From: Paulownia fortunei
Lineage: Eukaryota; Streptophyta; Magnoliopsida; Lamiales; Paulowniaceae
Direction: 5' to 3'
Assembly: GCA_019321725.1 (NCBI GenBank)
Contig: CM033109.1
Span: 11,067,993 to 11,131,992 of the forward strand
Length of the DNA stretch: 64,000 nucleotides
Shown here: in pieces, positions 36,997 through 47,075 of the stretch
Layout of the letters: every line of letters starts with the position of its first letter
How positions within the stretch are numbered: the first letter of the stretch is position 1
Made by a program: the position numbers and the translations under genes
The notes under the pieces: model-generated
The model's input: the letters and a program-made list of their open reading frames with translations, nothing else
Told to the model about the DNA's origin: nothing
The model's database searches: none

Positions 36997-38365
36997 ATGG
37001 CTAAAAATGAAAGTGTGCAGGATGAAAATGAGAATCAACAGGTGCGTACCATGCGTTATTACTTGCAACCTCCTCGAAATTCTTCTCCTTCTTGTTTCAT
37101 TTTTTCTCTAAATGCAAATAATTTTTGATTCAAGTTAGGTATGATCCCTTTACTTCCTAATTTCCATGATTTAGACTCTGAAAGCCCTTACCTGCATTTA
37201 AAAGAATTTGATGAAATATGTGCCACTTTTGATGATCAAACTTGCACGAATGAGATTGTTAAGCTCAAATTATTTTCTTTTTCTTTAAAAGATAAAGCAA
37301 AAAATTAGCTCAATTCTTTAAAACCTAGGTCAATTGGCACTTGGCAACAAATGCAAGCTGAATTCTTGAAAAAATTCTTTCCAACTCATAAAACTAATGT
37401 TTTGAAAAGACAAATTCAAAATTTTTCTCAAAATTTGAATGAAGCTTTCTTTCAATGTTGGGAAATATTTAAAGATTTGTTGAATTCATGCCCACATCAT
37501 AGTTTTGAAAAATTGTGCTTAATTAGTTTCTTTTATGAAGGTTTAACTCCTGAAATAAAACAATTTGTTGAAACAATGTGTAATGGTGAGTTTCTTGATA
37601 AAGAATCTGATGAAGCCCTAGAATATCTAGATCATTTGGCAGAAAACTCTCAATCATGGCATAGTGTTAATTCTTTCAAAGGTTTTATTAGATCTAATCT
37701 TGCTAATAGTAATAAAGAAAATATTACCTTAGTCAAGAAGATGATCTAAATGCTAGACTTGCTAGTTTAACAAGAAAAGTTGAAGCCATGGAACTTAGAA
37801 AAGTAGAGGAAATCAAATCTGTGCAAGAGAGAGAAGTTTGTAGCAATTATAAACTTTTGGGGCACTCCACCAATGAATGTCCAAACATTCTAGTACAATC
37901 AAATTTTATGAACACATTCAAAAAACCTTTCCATTCTCCATATTCTGAAACTTACAATCCACAATGGAGAAATCATCCCAATTTCAGTTGACGAGATAAT
38001 AACCGTGCCCAACCACTACATTTACAAAAACCACCAAACTTTCATTCATATCCAGCTCCACATACAAAATCATTGAGGAGACTTTGCAAGCATGTATGCA
38101 AGAACAAACAAACATCAATAATCAGACTTCACAAGCTATCAATGAGATCAGAAGCACACTTTCAACACTGACAACTTCTTTGCGTACTCATGAAAAAGGT
38201 AAATTTCTTGCTCAACTTCAACCTAATCCTTCCACTCAGTGTCATGTTTCTTCTTCAGGTGAAAATGCAGTCAAGGAGGCTAATTCAATTACAACTCTTC
38301 GGAATGGAAAAGTTATTGACAAGATTATTTATTCCAAGGAAAAAGTTTCTAATCCACCTCCATAA
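36997..38365 (+). pseudogene. gag of the Athila-like element
   Basis: The start is ATG at 36997 (MAKNESVQDE), in frame with the longest later segment. The frame is broken by TGA at 37126 and TAG at 37306, continues as the gag core (37351-37749; WEIFKDLLNSCPHHSFEKL, then LISFFYEGL), and shifts near 37730 into the segment carrying the zinc knuckle. That knuckle reads CSNYKLLGHSTNEC, so its second cysteine is tyrosine and RNA binding should be lost. A further TGA at 37989 sits where the family has tryptophan. The last part (38084-38365, QTSQAINEIRS) is the usual gag-protease linker. Gag assembles the particle and binds element RNA. Confidence 0.85.
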
Positions 38366-39479
38366 ATAAAAAATAGAAATAGTCTTGACGATAAAGGTAA
38401 GTTTGAAAAAGGAAAGTGTGAAAATGATGAAAAACAAAAATATTTAGCTCCAGCACCCTTTCCTCAAAGATTGCAAGCAACTCAAAAATTAAACTCAAAT
38501 GCTGAAATTTTTGAAATTTTTAAACAAGTCAAGATTAATATTCCATTATTGGATGCAATCAAGCAAGTTCCACCTTATGCTAAATTTTTGAAAGATTTGA
38601 GTACAATCAAAAGAAAACATCATGTACAAAAAAAGGCATTTTTAACTGAAAGTGTTAGTTCAATCAGTCAACAATTCACTCCACCTAAGTACAAAGATCC
38701 AGGTTGTCCAACCATTTCATGTATCATAGGAAACACTAAAATAGAGCGTGCTTTGCTTGATCTTGGTGCTAGTGTAAATCTTCTACCTTTCTCAGTTTAT
38801 GAACAGTTAGGTTTGGGAGAACTTAAAATAACTTTTGTTGTACTCCAACTAGCTGATCGTTCGATTAAAGTTCCAAAGGGAATAGTAGAAGATGTGTTGG
38901 TACAAATTGATAAGTTTTACTTTCCAATTCATTTTATTATTTTGGACACAGATCCTGTTGCACAAACACATACACAAATTCCTATCATTTTGGGTCGTCC
39001 TTTTCTTACAACTTCAAATGCTTTAATCAATTGTAGAAATGGTATTTAGAAATTATCATTTGGAAATATGAATTTGGAACTAAATGTGTTTAATGTTTGT
39101 ATGCAACCTGCAGAAGATGTCGAAGTACATGAAGTGGATTTAATTGAGGAACTTGTTCATGAATACTTTACTACTACTAACTCTTCAGATTCTTTGGAGA
39201 CTTGTTTCAAAAGTGAAAGTATTTGTAAAAAGGCACACACTAATACTATCTCTGAATTTTTACAGGTACAAGAAAAATATTTTTGGAAGCCAAGGTTCGA
39301 AGAACTTTCATCATCAAAAGTAAAATCTATTCCATCAAGTATTAAAACTCCTGTGGTTGATTTGAAACCTTTGCCATTTAATTTGAAATACTATTTTTTG
39401 GGTGAGAATGAGACTTTTTTAGTAATAATTTTTTCCGAACTCGATGCATCTCAAGAAGGTAAGTTGATCGACACTGAAA
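38366..39479 (+). pseudogene. Protease and linker of the Athila-like element
   Basis: The main open segment is 38471-39049. It contains KQVKINIPLLDAIKQVP, then the retropepsin active-site block ALLDLGASVNLLPFSVYEQL (about 38752-38812; D-L-G-A-S instead of the D-T/S-G-A of other groups, as is normal for Athila), LQLADRSIKVPKGIVEDVLV and the flap-side IILGRPFLTT near 38985. The protease cuts the polyprotein. After a stop at 39047 the same frame continues (KLSFGNMNLELNVFNVC) into a poorly conserved linker. The shift to the RT frame falls near 39470-39480. Confidence 0.85.
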
Positions 39480-40433
39480 ATGCATAAGAATGCTTTAGGA
39501 TGGACCATTGCTAATATTAAAGGTATTAATTCTTTCATTTGCACACATAACATCTATCTAGAGAAAAATGCTAAACCTTCTAGAGAAATGCAACGAAGGC
39601 TAAATCCTAATATGAAAGAAGTAGTGAGAAATGAAGTCATTAAACTCTTAGATAATGGAATCATTTATTCTATTTATGATAGCAAATGGGTAAGTCCTAC
39701 TCAAGTTGTACCTAAGAAATTTGGAGTTACTGTAGTCAAGAATGAGAATGATGAATTAATTCCAACTAGGACTATTACTAGTTGGCGAATATGCGTTGAC
39801 TATTGAAAACTCAACTCAGTTACTAGAAAAGATAATTTTTCATTACCTTTCATGGATCAAATTTTAGAAAGAGTTGCGGAACACAAATTTTATTGCTTTT
39901 TAGATGGATATTTTGGATATAATCAAATTGCAATTGCACTTGAAGATCAAGAGAAAATAATTTTTACATGTCCTTTTAGTACTTTTGCATATCGAATGAT
40001 GCCTTTTGGATTATATAATGCACCAGCTACATTCCAACGATGCATGCTTAGCATTTTTAGTGACATGGTTGAACATTTTCTTGAAGTCTTCATGGATGAT
40101 TTTTCTATTTTTGGTAATTCATTTGATGATTGCTTATCTAATTTAGAAAAGATTTTGATCATGTGTGAAGAAAAGAATCTTGTACTCAATTGGGAGAAAT
40201 GTCACTTCATGGTAACAACTGGTATTGTTTTTGGACACATTATATCATCAGAAGGTATTGAAGTTGATAAATCTAAAATTGAGTTAATTGCCAATTTGCC
40301 AACACCAAAGACTGTGAAGGAGATTAAATCATTTTTAGGATATGCTGGTTTTTATAGAAGATTTATCAAAAATTTTAGTATAATATCTAAATCTTTGTGT
40401 AATCTTCTAACAAAAGACACTATTTTTGAATGA
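39480..40433 (+). pseudogene. Reverse transcriptase of the Athila-like element
   Basis: Two open segments in one frame (39480-39806 and 39852-40433), separated by a TGA at 39804 where the family has arginine (CVDY then RKLN). Visible motifs in order: ALGWTIANIKGI, RRLNPNMKEVVRNEVIKLLD, SPTQVVPKK, FYCFLDGYFGYNQIAIA, FTCPFSTFAYRMMPFGLYNA and the catalytic EVFMDDFSIFG near 40090, with both aspartates present; then KCHFMV, GHIISSEGIEVDKSKIELI and SFLGYAGFYRRFIKNFS. Apart from the stop the domain is nearly complete. The segment ends at TGA 40431, where the family usually has tryptophan. Confidence 0.9.
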
Positions 40434-40885
40434 ACTGAAAACTATGAAAATGCTTCCGTTAAGCTTAAAAGCATGCTTATGTCTGCTCCAATCACGCAGC
40501 CTCCATATTGGACTTTACCTTTTGAAATAATGTGTGATGCTAGTGATTATGCTGTTGGAGCTGTCTTGGAACAAAGAAAAGATAAAAAACCATATGTTAT
40601 TTACTATGCAAGTAAAACTTAAAATGGTGCTCAATTGAATTATATAACAACTAAAAAAGAATTACTTGGTGTAGTTTTTGTATTGGACAAATTTTGATCT
40701 TATCTTGTTGGCTTACCAATTGTTGTTTTCAGTGATCATGCAACTTTGAAATATTTTTTTCAAAAAAAGATGCTAAATCAAGACTGATTAGGTGGATTCT
40801 CTTACTCCAGGAATTTAATGTTACTATTTGAGATAAAAATGAAGTAGAAAATGTAGTGGCTGATCATTTGTCGAGACTTGTTTGT
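40434..40885 (+). pseudogene. RNase H of the Athila-like element
   Basis: The translation continues after the stop: LPFEIMCDASDYAVGAVLEQ near 40520-40575 with the catalytic D of CDAS, ITTKKELLGVVFVLDKF near 40645, FSDHATLKYFF near 40730, and ENVVADHLSRL near 40848. Stops at 40620, 40695 and 40829 and a frameshift near 40775 break it. RNase H removes element RNA from the RNA-DNA hybrid. Confidence 0.85.
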
Positions 40886-41968
40886 GATGACTCGTTTCAA
40901 ACCACACCTATTAATGACACTTTCCCTGATGAACAACTATTTAATATTTCTATTTTATCTTGGTTTGCTGACATTATTAATTTTCTTGTGACAGGAAAGA
41001 TGCCATCGCATTGGAACTCTCAAGACAAAAGGAAGTTTTTGACTGAGGTTAAAAAAATTTATTGGGATGATCCATACCTATTCAAATATTATCCAGATCA
41101 AATCTTTCGAAGATGTGTGCCTGATAATGAAATAGGTAATATTGTCAAATTTTGTCATTCAGAAGCACGTGGTGGTCATTTTTTTGTAAAGAAAACTACT
41201 ACAAAAATCTTGCAATGTGGATTTTATTGGCCAACTCTTTTCAAACATACTTACACTTTCTGCAAAAGTTGTGAAAATTGTTAAAAGTTAGGGTTCCTTT
41301 CAAAGAGAAATATGATGCCCCTACACCTTATCCTAGTGATTGAAATTTTTGACTGTTGGGGTATTGATTTTATGGGGCCATTTCCATTATCATTTGGTTT
41401 CTTTACATATTAGTTGCCATAGATTATGTTTCAAAATAGATCGAGGCAATTCCTTGTCGAAATAATGATCACAAAATAGTGATAAAATTTTTGAAAGAAA
41501 ATATTTTAAGTTGATTTGGAATTCCTAGATCTATTATCAGTGATGGGGAAAAATATTTTTGTAACAAAGTTTTTGGAACTTTAATGAGGAAATATGGAAT
41601 CATACATAAATTTGCAACCCCTTATTACCCTCAGACAAATGGACAAGTTGAACTTGCAAATAGGGAGATAAAACAAATTTTGGAGAAAACAGTTAACCTA
41701 AACCGTAAAGATTGGTCTCTTAAACTTACCGATACACTTTGGGTATATAGAACTACTTTCAAAACATTATTAGGCATATCTCCTTATAGGATAGTTTATG
41801 AAAAACTTTATCATTTACCTGTTGAACTTGAACATAAAGCTTATTGGGCAATCAAAATGTTTAACTTCAACCTCGATGAAGCTTCAAAATTGCGCAAATT
41901 GCAAATCAATGAACTTCAAGAACTGAGAAATGATGCATATGAGAATTCTAAAATTTATAAATCTTAAA
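40886..41968 (+). pseudogene. Integrase of the Athila-like element, truncated
   Basis: The zinc-binding domain is intact: a histidine pair in HSEARGGH and the cysteine pair CKSCENC near 41150-41282. TAA at 41282 replaces an expected glutamine. The catalytic core follows with a frameshift near 41400: GIDFMGPFP (first D), IISDGEKYF (second D; E in place of the usual second G) and [20 protein letters not shown] (E), so the D,D,E residues remain visible. TAG at 41437 and TGA at 41512 interrupt it. The last open stretch (41584-41967) reaches [18 protein letters not shown] and is then cut off by copia sequence. The C-terminal domain and 3' LTR are gone. Confidence 0.9.
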
Positions 41969-42105
41969 ACGTTCCAAGTTAAGGATTAATGAGATGGGAC
42001 ATCATTAATCCCATTGAAACTTGTACATACGATGCAGGCTCGAAAGGAGGATGCTTCGTTCCATAGGTATTGGTGTGGAAACACTAGTGCATGTATGCAG
42101 GTGCT
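41969..42105 (+). repeat. 3' internal end of a Ty1/copia element
   Basis: This sequence (gagatgggacatca at 41993, tgcaggctcg, ggtgct) matches 51345-51461 and 50150-50261, the segments lying just upstream of two related LTR starts. It is therefore the last part of a copia internal region, directly fused to the truncated Athila integrase. The junction is at about 41962-41968. Confidence 0.75.
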
Positions 42106-43913
42106 TGTTGGGAATAAATATACTAAACAACCCCACCTGAAAATTTTCAATTGGAAATATTCTATTATCGAATAGGAATTTTTTCGTTACGATAGTGTAA
42201 GAATTAGTTCTTGAACTTGAGGCACTATGGTAACCTTGTGCAAGACATGTTGTACTTTGATATATTTGCCGATTGCATGACAATCATAAGGGGTTTATAT
42301 TAGGTGTAACATCTTCATGTATGGAGATTAATGAGTGGCCAATAAAGGATCCGTCACCTATCTAGATAAATAGGTAAATCTCCTATGTGTTCCACTGTAC
42401 TTGACTCTAAAATCCTTGACCAAGGTTGAATGAAAATTAGACGTAGGGTTTTCTAATTATTCATCATCGAGTCAAGCTACTTGGAATGAAAACATAGTTA
42501 TTAAGTTAATAGGATTTTGACTCAATATTCATGCCCTGGGCTCAATCGGGAGATTAGATGACGGAAGGATCGTACTTGCATGTTATTCGTAATTGAAATA
42601 GGTTCGCACATTCACCTTAGACTAGGAGTCATGATGTATTGCTAGATGCTTTCCATGTCTTGTGGGTTCTTAGAATTAATGAATTAATTTCAAGAGAATT
42701 AATTAATTGGATTAATTAATCAGAATAATTAATTGTTCAACTAAGTCACAAGAGTTGTGAGCCCATGGCTAGTTTAAAGTGAACCTAAGGGGTCACACAC
42801 AAAACTTGGACAAGTTCATTTCTAGCCTAGAAATTAATCCAAATATTGGATTAAATTAATTAATATGATTAATTAATGGGGTTAAATTAATTCAAGTATG
42901 GAATTAATTCAATTAATTAATTAGATTAATTGATTAGACCTAATTAGATTAGAAAGTCCAATTGGAACATTTAATTAATTGATTGAATCAATTAAGTAAG
43001 ATGGGCCTAATTAATTAAATAAATTAATTTAATTAATTGGATCAATTAAAGTAGAGCCTAATTGATTACTTAGACCTAGGCCCATTAGGTGTGGGCTTAT
43101 AGGAAGCCCATTAGGAAATTGGATTGAGAATCTAATTCATAGAGGAAATTGAATTGAGAATTCAATTTCTATGAGGTAATAAGGAAAAAGGAAAGTTCTT
43201 ATGGGATAAGGAAACTTATCAAAAGAGTTGGAGATAAGAAAGGAAAAAGAGTCTTATATAGAAAGATGAAGGAAAAAACTTGTGATAGTCTTGATTGACA
43301 ATCTTCTTGCATATTTTTATGGGGATTTTAATTGCAGATTTTTGTGAAGAAAAATTGTTTTCTTTCATCCCCAAAAAATTCGTCCCTCATTTCCTTTCAA
43401 TCTCCAAAAGTTCACCAATCTTTTATCTAGTTTAATTCTTAATTTAATTGTTAAATTAAGAATTAAATTAAACACCTAAAACACTAATTGTTAGTGTGTT
43501 CTTGTTCCAAACAAAATCATTTTGGGATAGAATTATCAAATCAAAAACTACTAGCATAAGATTCAGTTGCGAGTGGGCATCCAAGGTGTGGATACCGTTA
43601 GAGGGATAACATTTGGGATCCTAGAAGTGAATCAGATTTCAGTCAAAGGGGTTTTGAATTGAAGAACATGGAGATACTTTCATTCAGGGATAATGATTTG
43701 AATCGTTTCAATCCCTACATCAGGCGGGGTGCAAATCAATGTAAGAGTTTGTGAAACTTTCTTACTTTAACTATAAGAAAACGCACAACTGAGTAACCGC
43801 GAAAGGGTTCCAAGATTCGTTTTAATTACATGTGATGTAATGTATATTTATGTTTTTGAAAAAAATTTAAATTCCGTTGCGTATACGTTTCTTAGGATCG
43901 TGCGAACCCAACA
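42106..43913 (+). repeat. Ty1/copia LTR, copy 1
   Basis: 1,808 bp, starting TGTTGGGAATAA and ending GAACCCAACA, with matching inverted ends (TGTTGGG/CCCAACA). It is homologous to the LTR at 51462-53267, of almost the same length, and to the truncated LTR at 50262. The middle (about 42670-43060) is dense in palindromic AATTAATT/TTAATTAA motifs. The base after the LTR is not a primer-binding site, so this copy is probably the 3' LTR of an otherwise lost element. Confidence 0.85.
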
Positions 43914-44480
43914 AAAAGTGTGTATATATATACACATATAGGAGTCGATTTACACAAGCTTTTGCAAGCCAAAAATTCAGCCCCTTCTCTCATTTCTCTC
44001 GTCTTTTGTTTTCTTCACTTGCAAGAAAGTTATTTTCCATCAAGAAGGTTCTAAATCCTCTTTGAAAAGGTTCAAGGTTTTATTCATCTTATTGAATTAA
44101 AGAATGAATCTCACTCCCAAATAATTAGATTAGAAATAAGAAACTTGGATTTACTAGCAAGGATTTTAGGCTTGTGGCTTTGCTCAAAGTGTGAAGACCA
44201 TTAGAAATGATACACTTGGAGCCTTTGGCGAATCTATTTGGGAATTCCTATGAAAAAATTGTGAGGAAGATTAGAAATTTAAAATTTTTCAAACCTTACA
44301 TCAACTAAAATGATTGATTTAGGTATTCTCATGATTTGCATTTAATACAATTGAGCAATTAATTCAGATTCAAACTGAATAATTATATTGATTCCCTAGG
44401 TTGCATGTTTATTTATCATATGCATGTTTAAAATTTTCATTTTTTCTCTGCAACCATCCCATGATATACAAACCAAATTA
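43914..44480 (+). other. Unassigned segment, possible LTR tail before a primer-binding site
   Basis: This region separates the end of LTR copy 1 from the primer-binding site at 44481 and is unlike the 1.8-kb LTR. It would be the downstream part (R-U5) of the 5' LTR of the element that follows, in a different LTR family or a diverged form. A TATA-like run (tgtatatatatacacatata, 43919) lies near its start. No gene is visible. Confidence 0.4.
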
Positions 44481-44497
44481 TGGTATCAGAGTTGATG
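44481..44497 (+). other. Primer-binding site, tRNA-Met type
   Basis: TGGTATCAGAGTTGATG has the standard first eleven bases of the plant tRNA-Met primer-binding site. Copia internal sequence follows. Confidence 0.75.
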
Positions 44498-44639
44498 TTA
44501 TGCGTTCTGTTACTTTTGTGAGTAAATTCTTGATATTCATATAAAGAACTGAATAGTTTAATTGCGTTTTTTGGGAACATTTGTTTTGAAAATTCTTGTA
44601 TGTAGATTTAGATTTTTTAAATCTTGCGCAAAACACAAA

Positions 44640-45000
44640 AAAAGGGGCTGCCATGATCACTATTGCTGACTGCCTTGACAAGTCACGACAACTGGCTGGC
44701 CTGTGTTTTGGTAGGCCAGGCGAGCAGTGGGGCTACTTTAGAAACTCTTCTATCACCAAGAAGAATAATATTGGCAGTGACGGTGCTGTGTTGGGGATCA
44801 AGAAACCACACAGCCTTGCTGGCCTAGCGGTTGGGTAATCCATATACATCGTGCATGATCACTCGATGCTGAGATCATGTAGTCTGGGTGATTATCGCCC
44901 AGGCGAGCATCAGGTCTTGCTACCTGATGCTAGGACATGCCTAGGCAGGGGCGACGGGCTAAGGTAGCCCATCACCTCGGTGTGCAGTGTGTGTGTATTT
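44640..45000 (+). other. GC-rich hairpin-bearing leader of the copia element
   Basis: The composition rises sharply above the AT-rich surroundings. Visible hairpins are CTGGCCT/AGGCCAG (44696-44702 with 44713-44719), CTGGG/CCCAG (44884-44902) and a perfect 10-bp stem AGCATCAGGT/ACCTGATGCT (44906-44915 with 44922-44931, six-base loop). The position, a few hundred bases after the primer-binding site and before gag, is where a retroelement RNA carries packaging and dimerisation structure; that role is inference. No coding potential was recognised. Confidence 0.55.
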
Positions 45001-47075
45001 TGGATGGGCAATGCTTGGATTACTACCCATCATTGTCTAATGTGCAAAATTATGATTTTTCTGTATTTAAAATTAAATATTAATTTTAAAAATTTCAAAA
45101 ATGATATTTTTTTTTCAAAAATCATGAATTAATTCACAAACTTAAAAATGATAATTTTATTTTATGGGTGAATTTGCATGCTTTGAATTTAGTTCATTAA
45201 ATGATTAAATTAAGCATGTATGGTGTAGATGATTATGGAGGTTGGACTGTTTATATTGTGTGTGATGGTTTTTATTATTTTGGGTTTTAATTAAAATTAG
45301 GCCTGCAAGTCTTGTCTTTTCTCTATTTTTCTTTAAATGTAAATTTTATCTTCCTCATATGTACCCCTCTTGGAAAAAATTCCGTGGTTTCTTATTAGGA
45401 TAACAAATATAATGAGAGTAGTTTCCATTTAAAGGACAAGAAGAAAGAGCAAGGTAGAGAAAGAGCAAAGAATTGAAGGCCTAGGAATGTAAGAAAATCC
45501 TCTATTATTATTTTAATTATTACACGTAGATTGACCTAATTCACTTTGGCTCGAGTGGATTGCATAGGATAGGACTTAAGACTATCCCTAATGTATGTAT
45601 GATGATGCATGCATGTTTGTTTAATGTTTTTCTATAATTATGCTTGTAATCGTTAGGAATAGTGTAACATTAAATTAACAACATAAGTAGATTGGACCAT
45701 CACTTGAAAAGTAAAGTTTAGGAATTTTTAACTAAATTCCATATCAAGCAAATATGGGCAAAACTGAGTTGGACTGAATCGTCCATGTCTTCCATCGAAA
45801 GTAGTTGACGTGATGATGCTACCTTATTTAGAATATTGTCCATGAGTCGTGGGATGCCTAAATGATAGAAAGTTGTGGTCACTACTAAGCATAAAGATGT
45901 GCATGGACAGACTCATCTTATCATCGTCATGTGTCGTGGGATGTTTAAGTGGTCCACTTACATGAAGATGGGTCATGCTTGACACTTGGTACCATATGTG
46001 ATCATAAAATTGAGACATATGAGAAGAGATAAGGCAAAATAGCTTGAGGGTTTTATGGTGATGCAAGTGCTAATGTTATTAGAGACCTTTTATTATTTTT
46101 GTATGGACTCAAAAACTTGTGCATACAAAATATTAGTTGGACCTCATGCCCACTAGAAAATTAGATTTCCCGAATTGCCATCTAGTAGGTGATGAGATTT
46201 GAATAAAATAGTAGGAAATATTTTTAATTGAAGACCATATTATAAATGAATATATTGTTGAATAGATGCTTAGCTTTATGCTTAGTTTTCTACCTTACTT
46301 AGGATAATAGTTATCATTTTAGAATCACTTTAATCATTCTCGACAACAGTAAACTTAGTTTTCTACCTTGCTTAGGATAATAGTTATCATTTTAGAATCA
46401 CTTAAATCATTCTCAACAACAATAAACATTACTAAACTCCAATCTATACGAATTGATCTTAAAAATTTGAGAATAATTCTCGAATTTAAGAAATTTATAA
46501 ATGTTCAAAAAGAGAGTTTCTATAATAGTTATAGAAACAACTCCCACAAAAGTTGTGGAAGCAACTAGACATTCAACAAACAGTTGTAGAGAACTTTCAC
46601 AATTCTTGAGGAAAAGCTCATTTAAAAGTTATTAGATTTTCTAGCTGTCAAAGCCCATTTTTGATTGTTGGTTCTACCTACTCTTGGATAAAAGGTCAAA
46701 AAGAAGAAATAAGAAAGAGTTCTCAAATAGAAATATAATTTAAAATTGGGCAAAGCATTAATCTAGATAAGATAGTTTCATTCCATGACTTTAGTATATT
46801 GGGACATTGAAAAATGAATGCAAGCATTGATTTGCTCAAAGATTTAGAAACGGTTCTAATTCAAACTTATATAATGCTGAAGTCAACTGTCGATGTTGCT
46901 AATTCTTCTTGAGCATTAGATCCAGATAGTGATCCTATTTCTGCAAGGGTTGCAAAAGATGACAAGAAGAATACCATCGGTATTGGCAATTCTTCTAGGG
47001 TATTAAATATTAAGGTATTGATTCTATCTCTATAAGGGGTTGCAACAGTGACAAGAAGAAAGACACTAAGAGGAA
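45001..47075 (+). mobile_element. Copia internal region, decayed 5' part
   Basis: This lies between the GC-rich leader and the first recognisable protease remnant. A gag domain should be here, but no zinc knuckle or UBN2-type motif is readable in any frame. A passage at 45840-45980 contains the phrase tcgtgggatg twice, about 105 bp apart. Another repeat is at 46281-46426. At 46950-47070 two similar phrases with gacaagaagaa recur. The stretch is too decayed to annotate further. Confidence 0.5.
46281..46426 (+). repeat. 73-bp tandem duplication
   Basis: Two head-to-tail copies start cttagttttctacctt at 46281 and 46354, followed by aggataatagttatcatttt and ending at acaac.taaac. They differ at about five positions, all but one transitions. 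Confidence 0.9.

Larger units (their letters stand above)
35193..41968 (+). mobile_element. Athila-like Ty3/gypsy retrotransposon, 3' truncated
   Basis: A 6.8-kb element with one LTR (35193-36796), a tRNA-Asp-type primer-binding site, and the full domain order gag, protease, RT, RNase H, integrase on the plus strand. It stops inside the integrase C-terminal region, where copia-derived sequence begins, so the 3' LTR is missing. The protein motifs (LLDLGASVNLLPFSVYEQLG protease block, MPFGLYNAPATFQRC in RT) are those of non-chromovirus Athila/Tat elements. Domains are well preserved but interrupted by about a dozen stops and a few frameshifts. Confidence 0.9.

Noticed and set aside
39947..40189. 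80-codon minus-strand open frame
   Set aside because: It is antisense to the well-conserved RT of the Athila-like element.
42005..42283. 92-codon minus-strand open frame
   Set aside because: It overlaps the copia LTR start and is antisense. Similar frames recur in the other LTR copies (for example 51253-51480) because the LTR is repeated.
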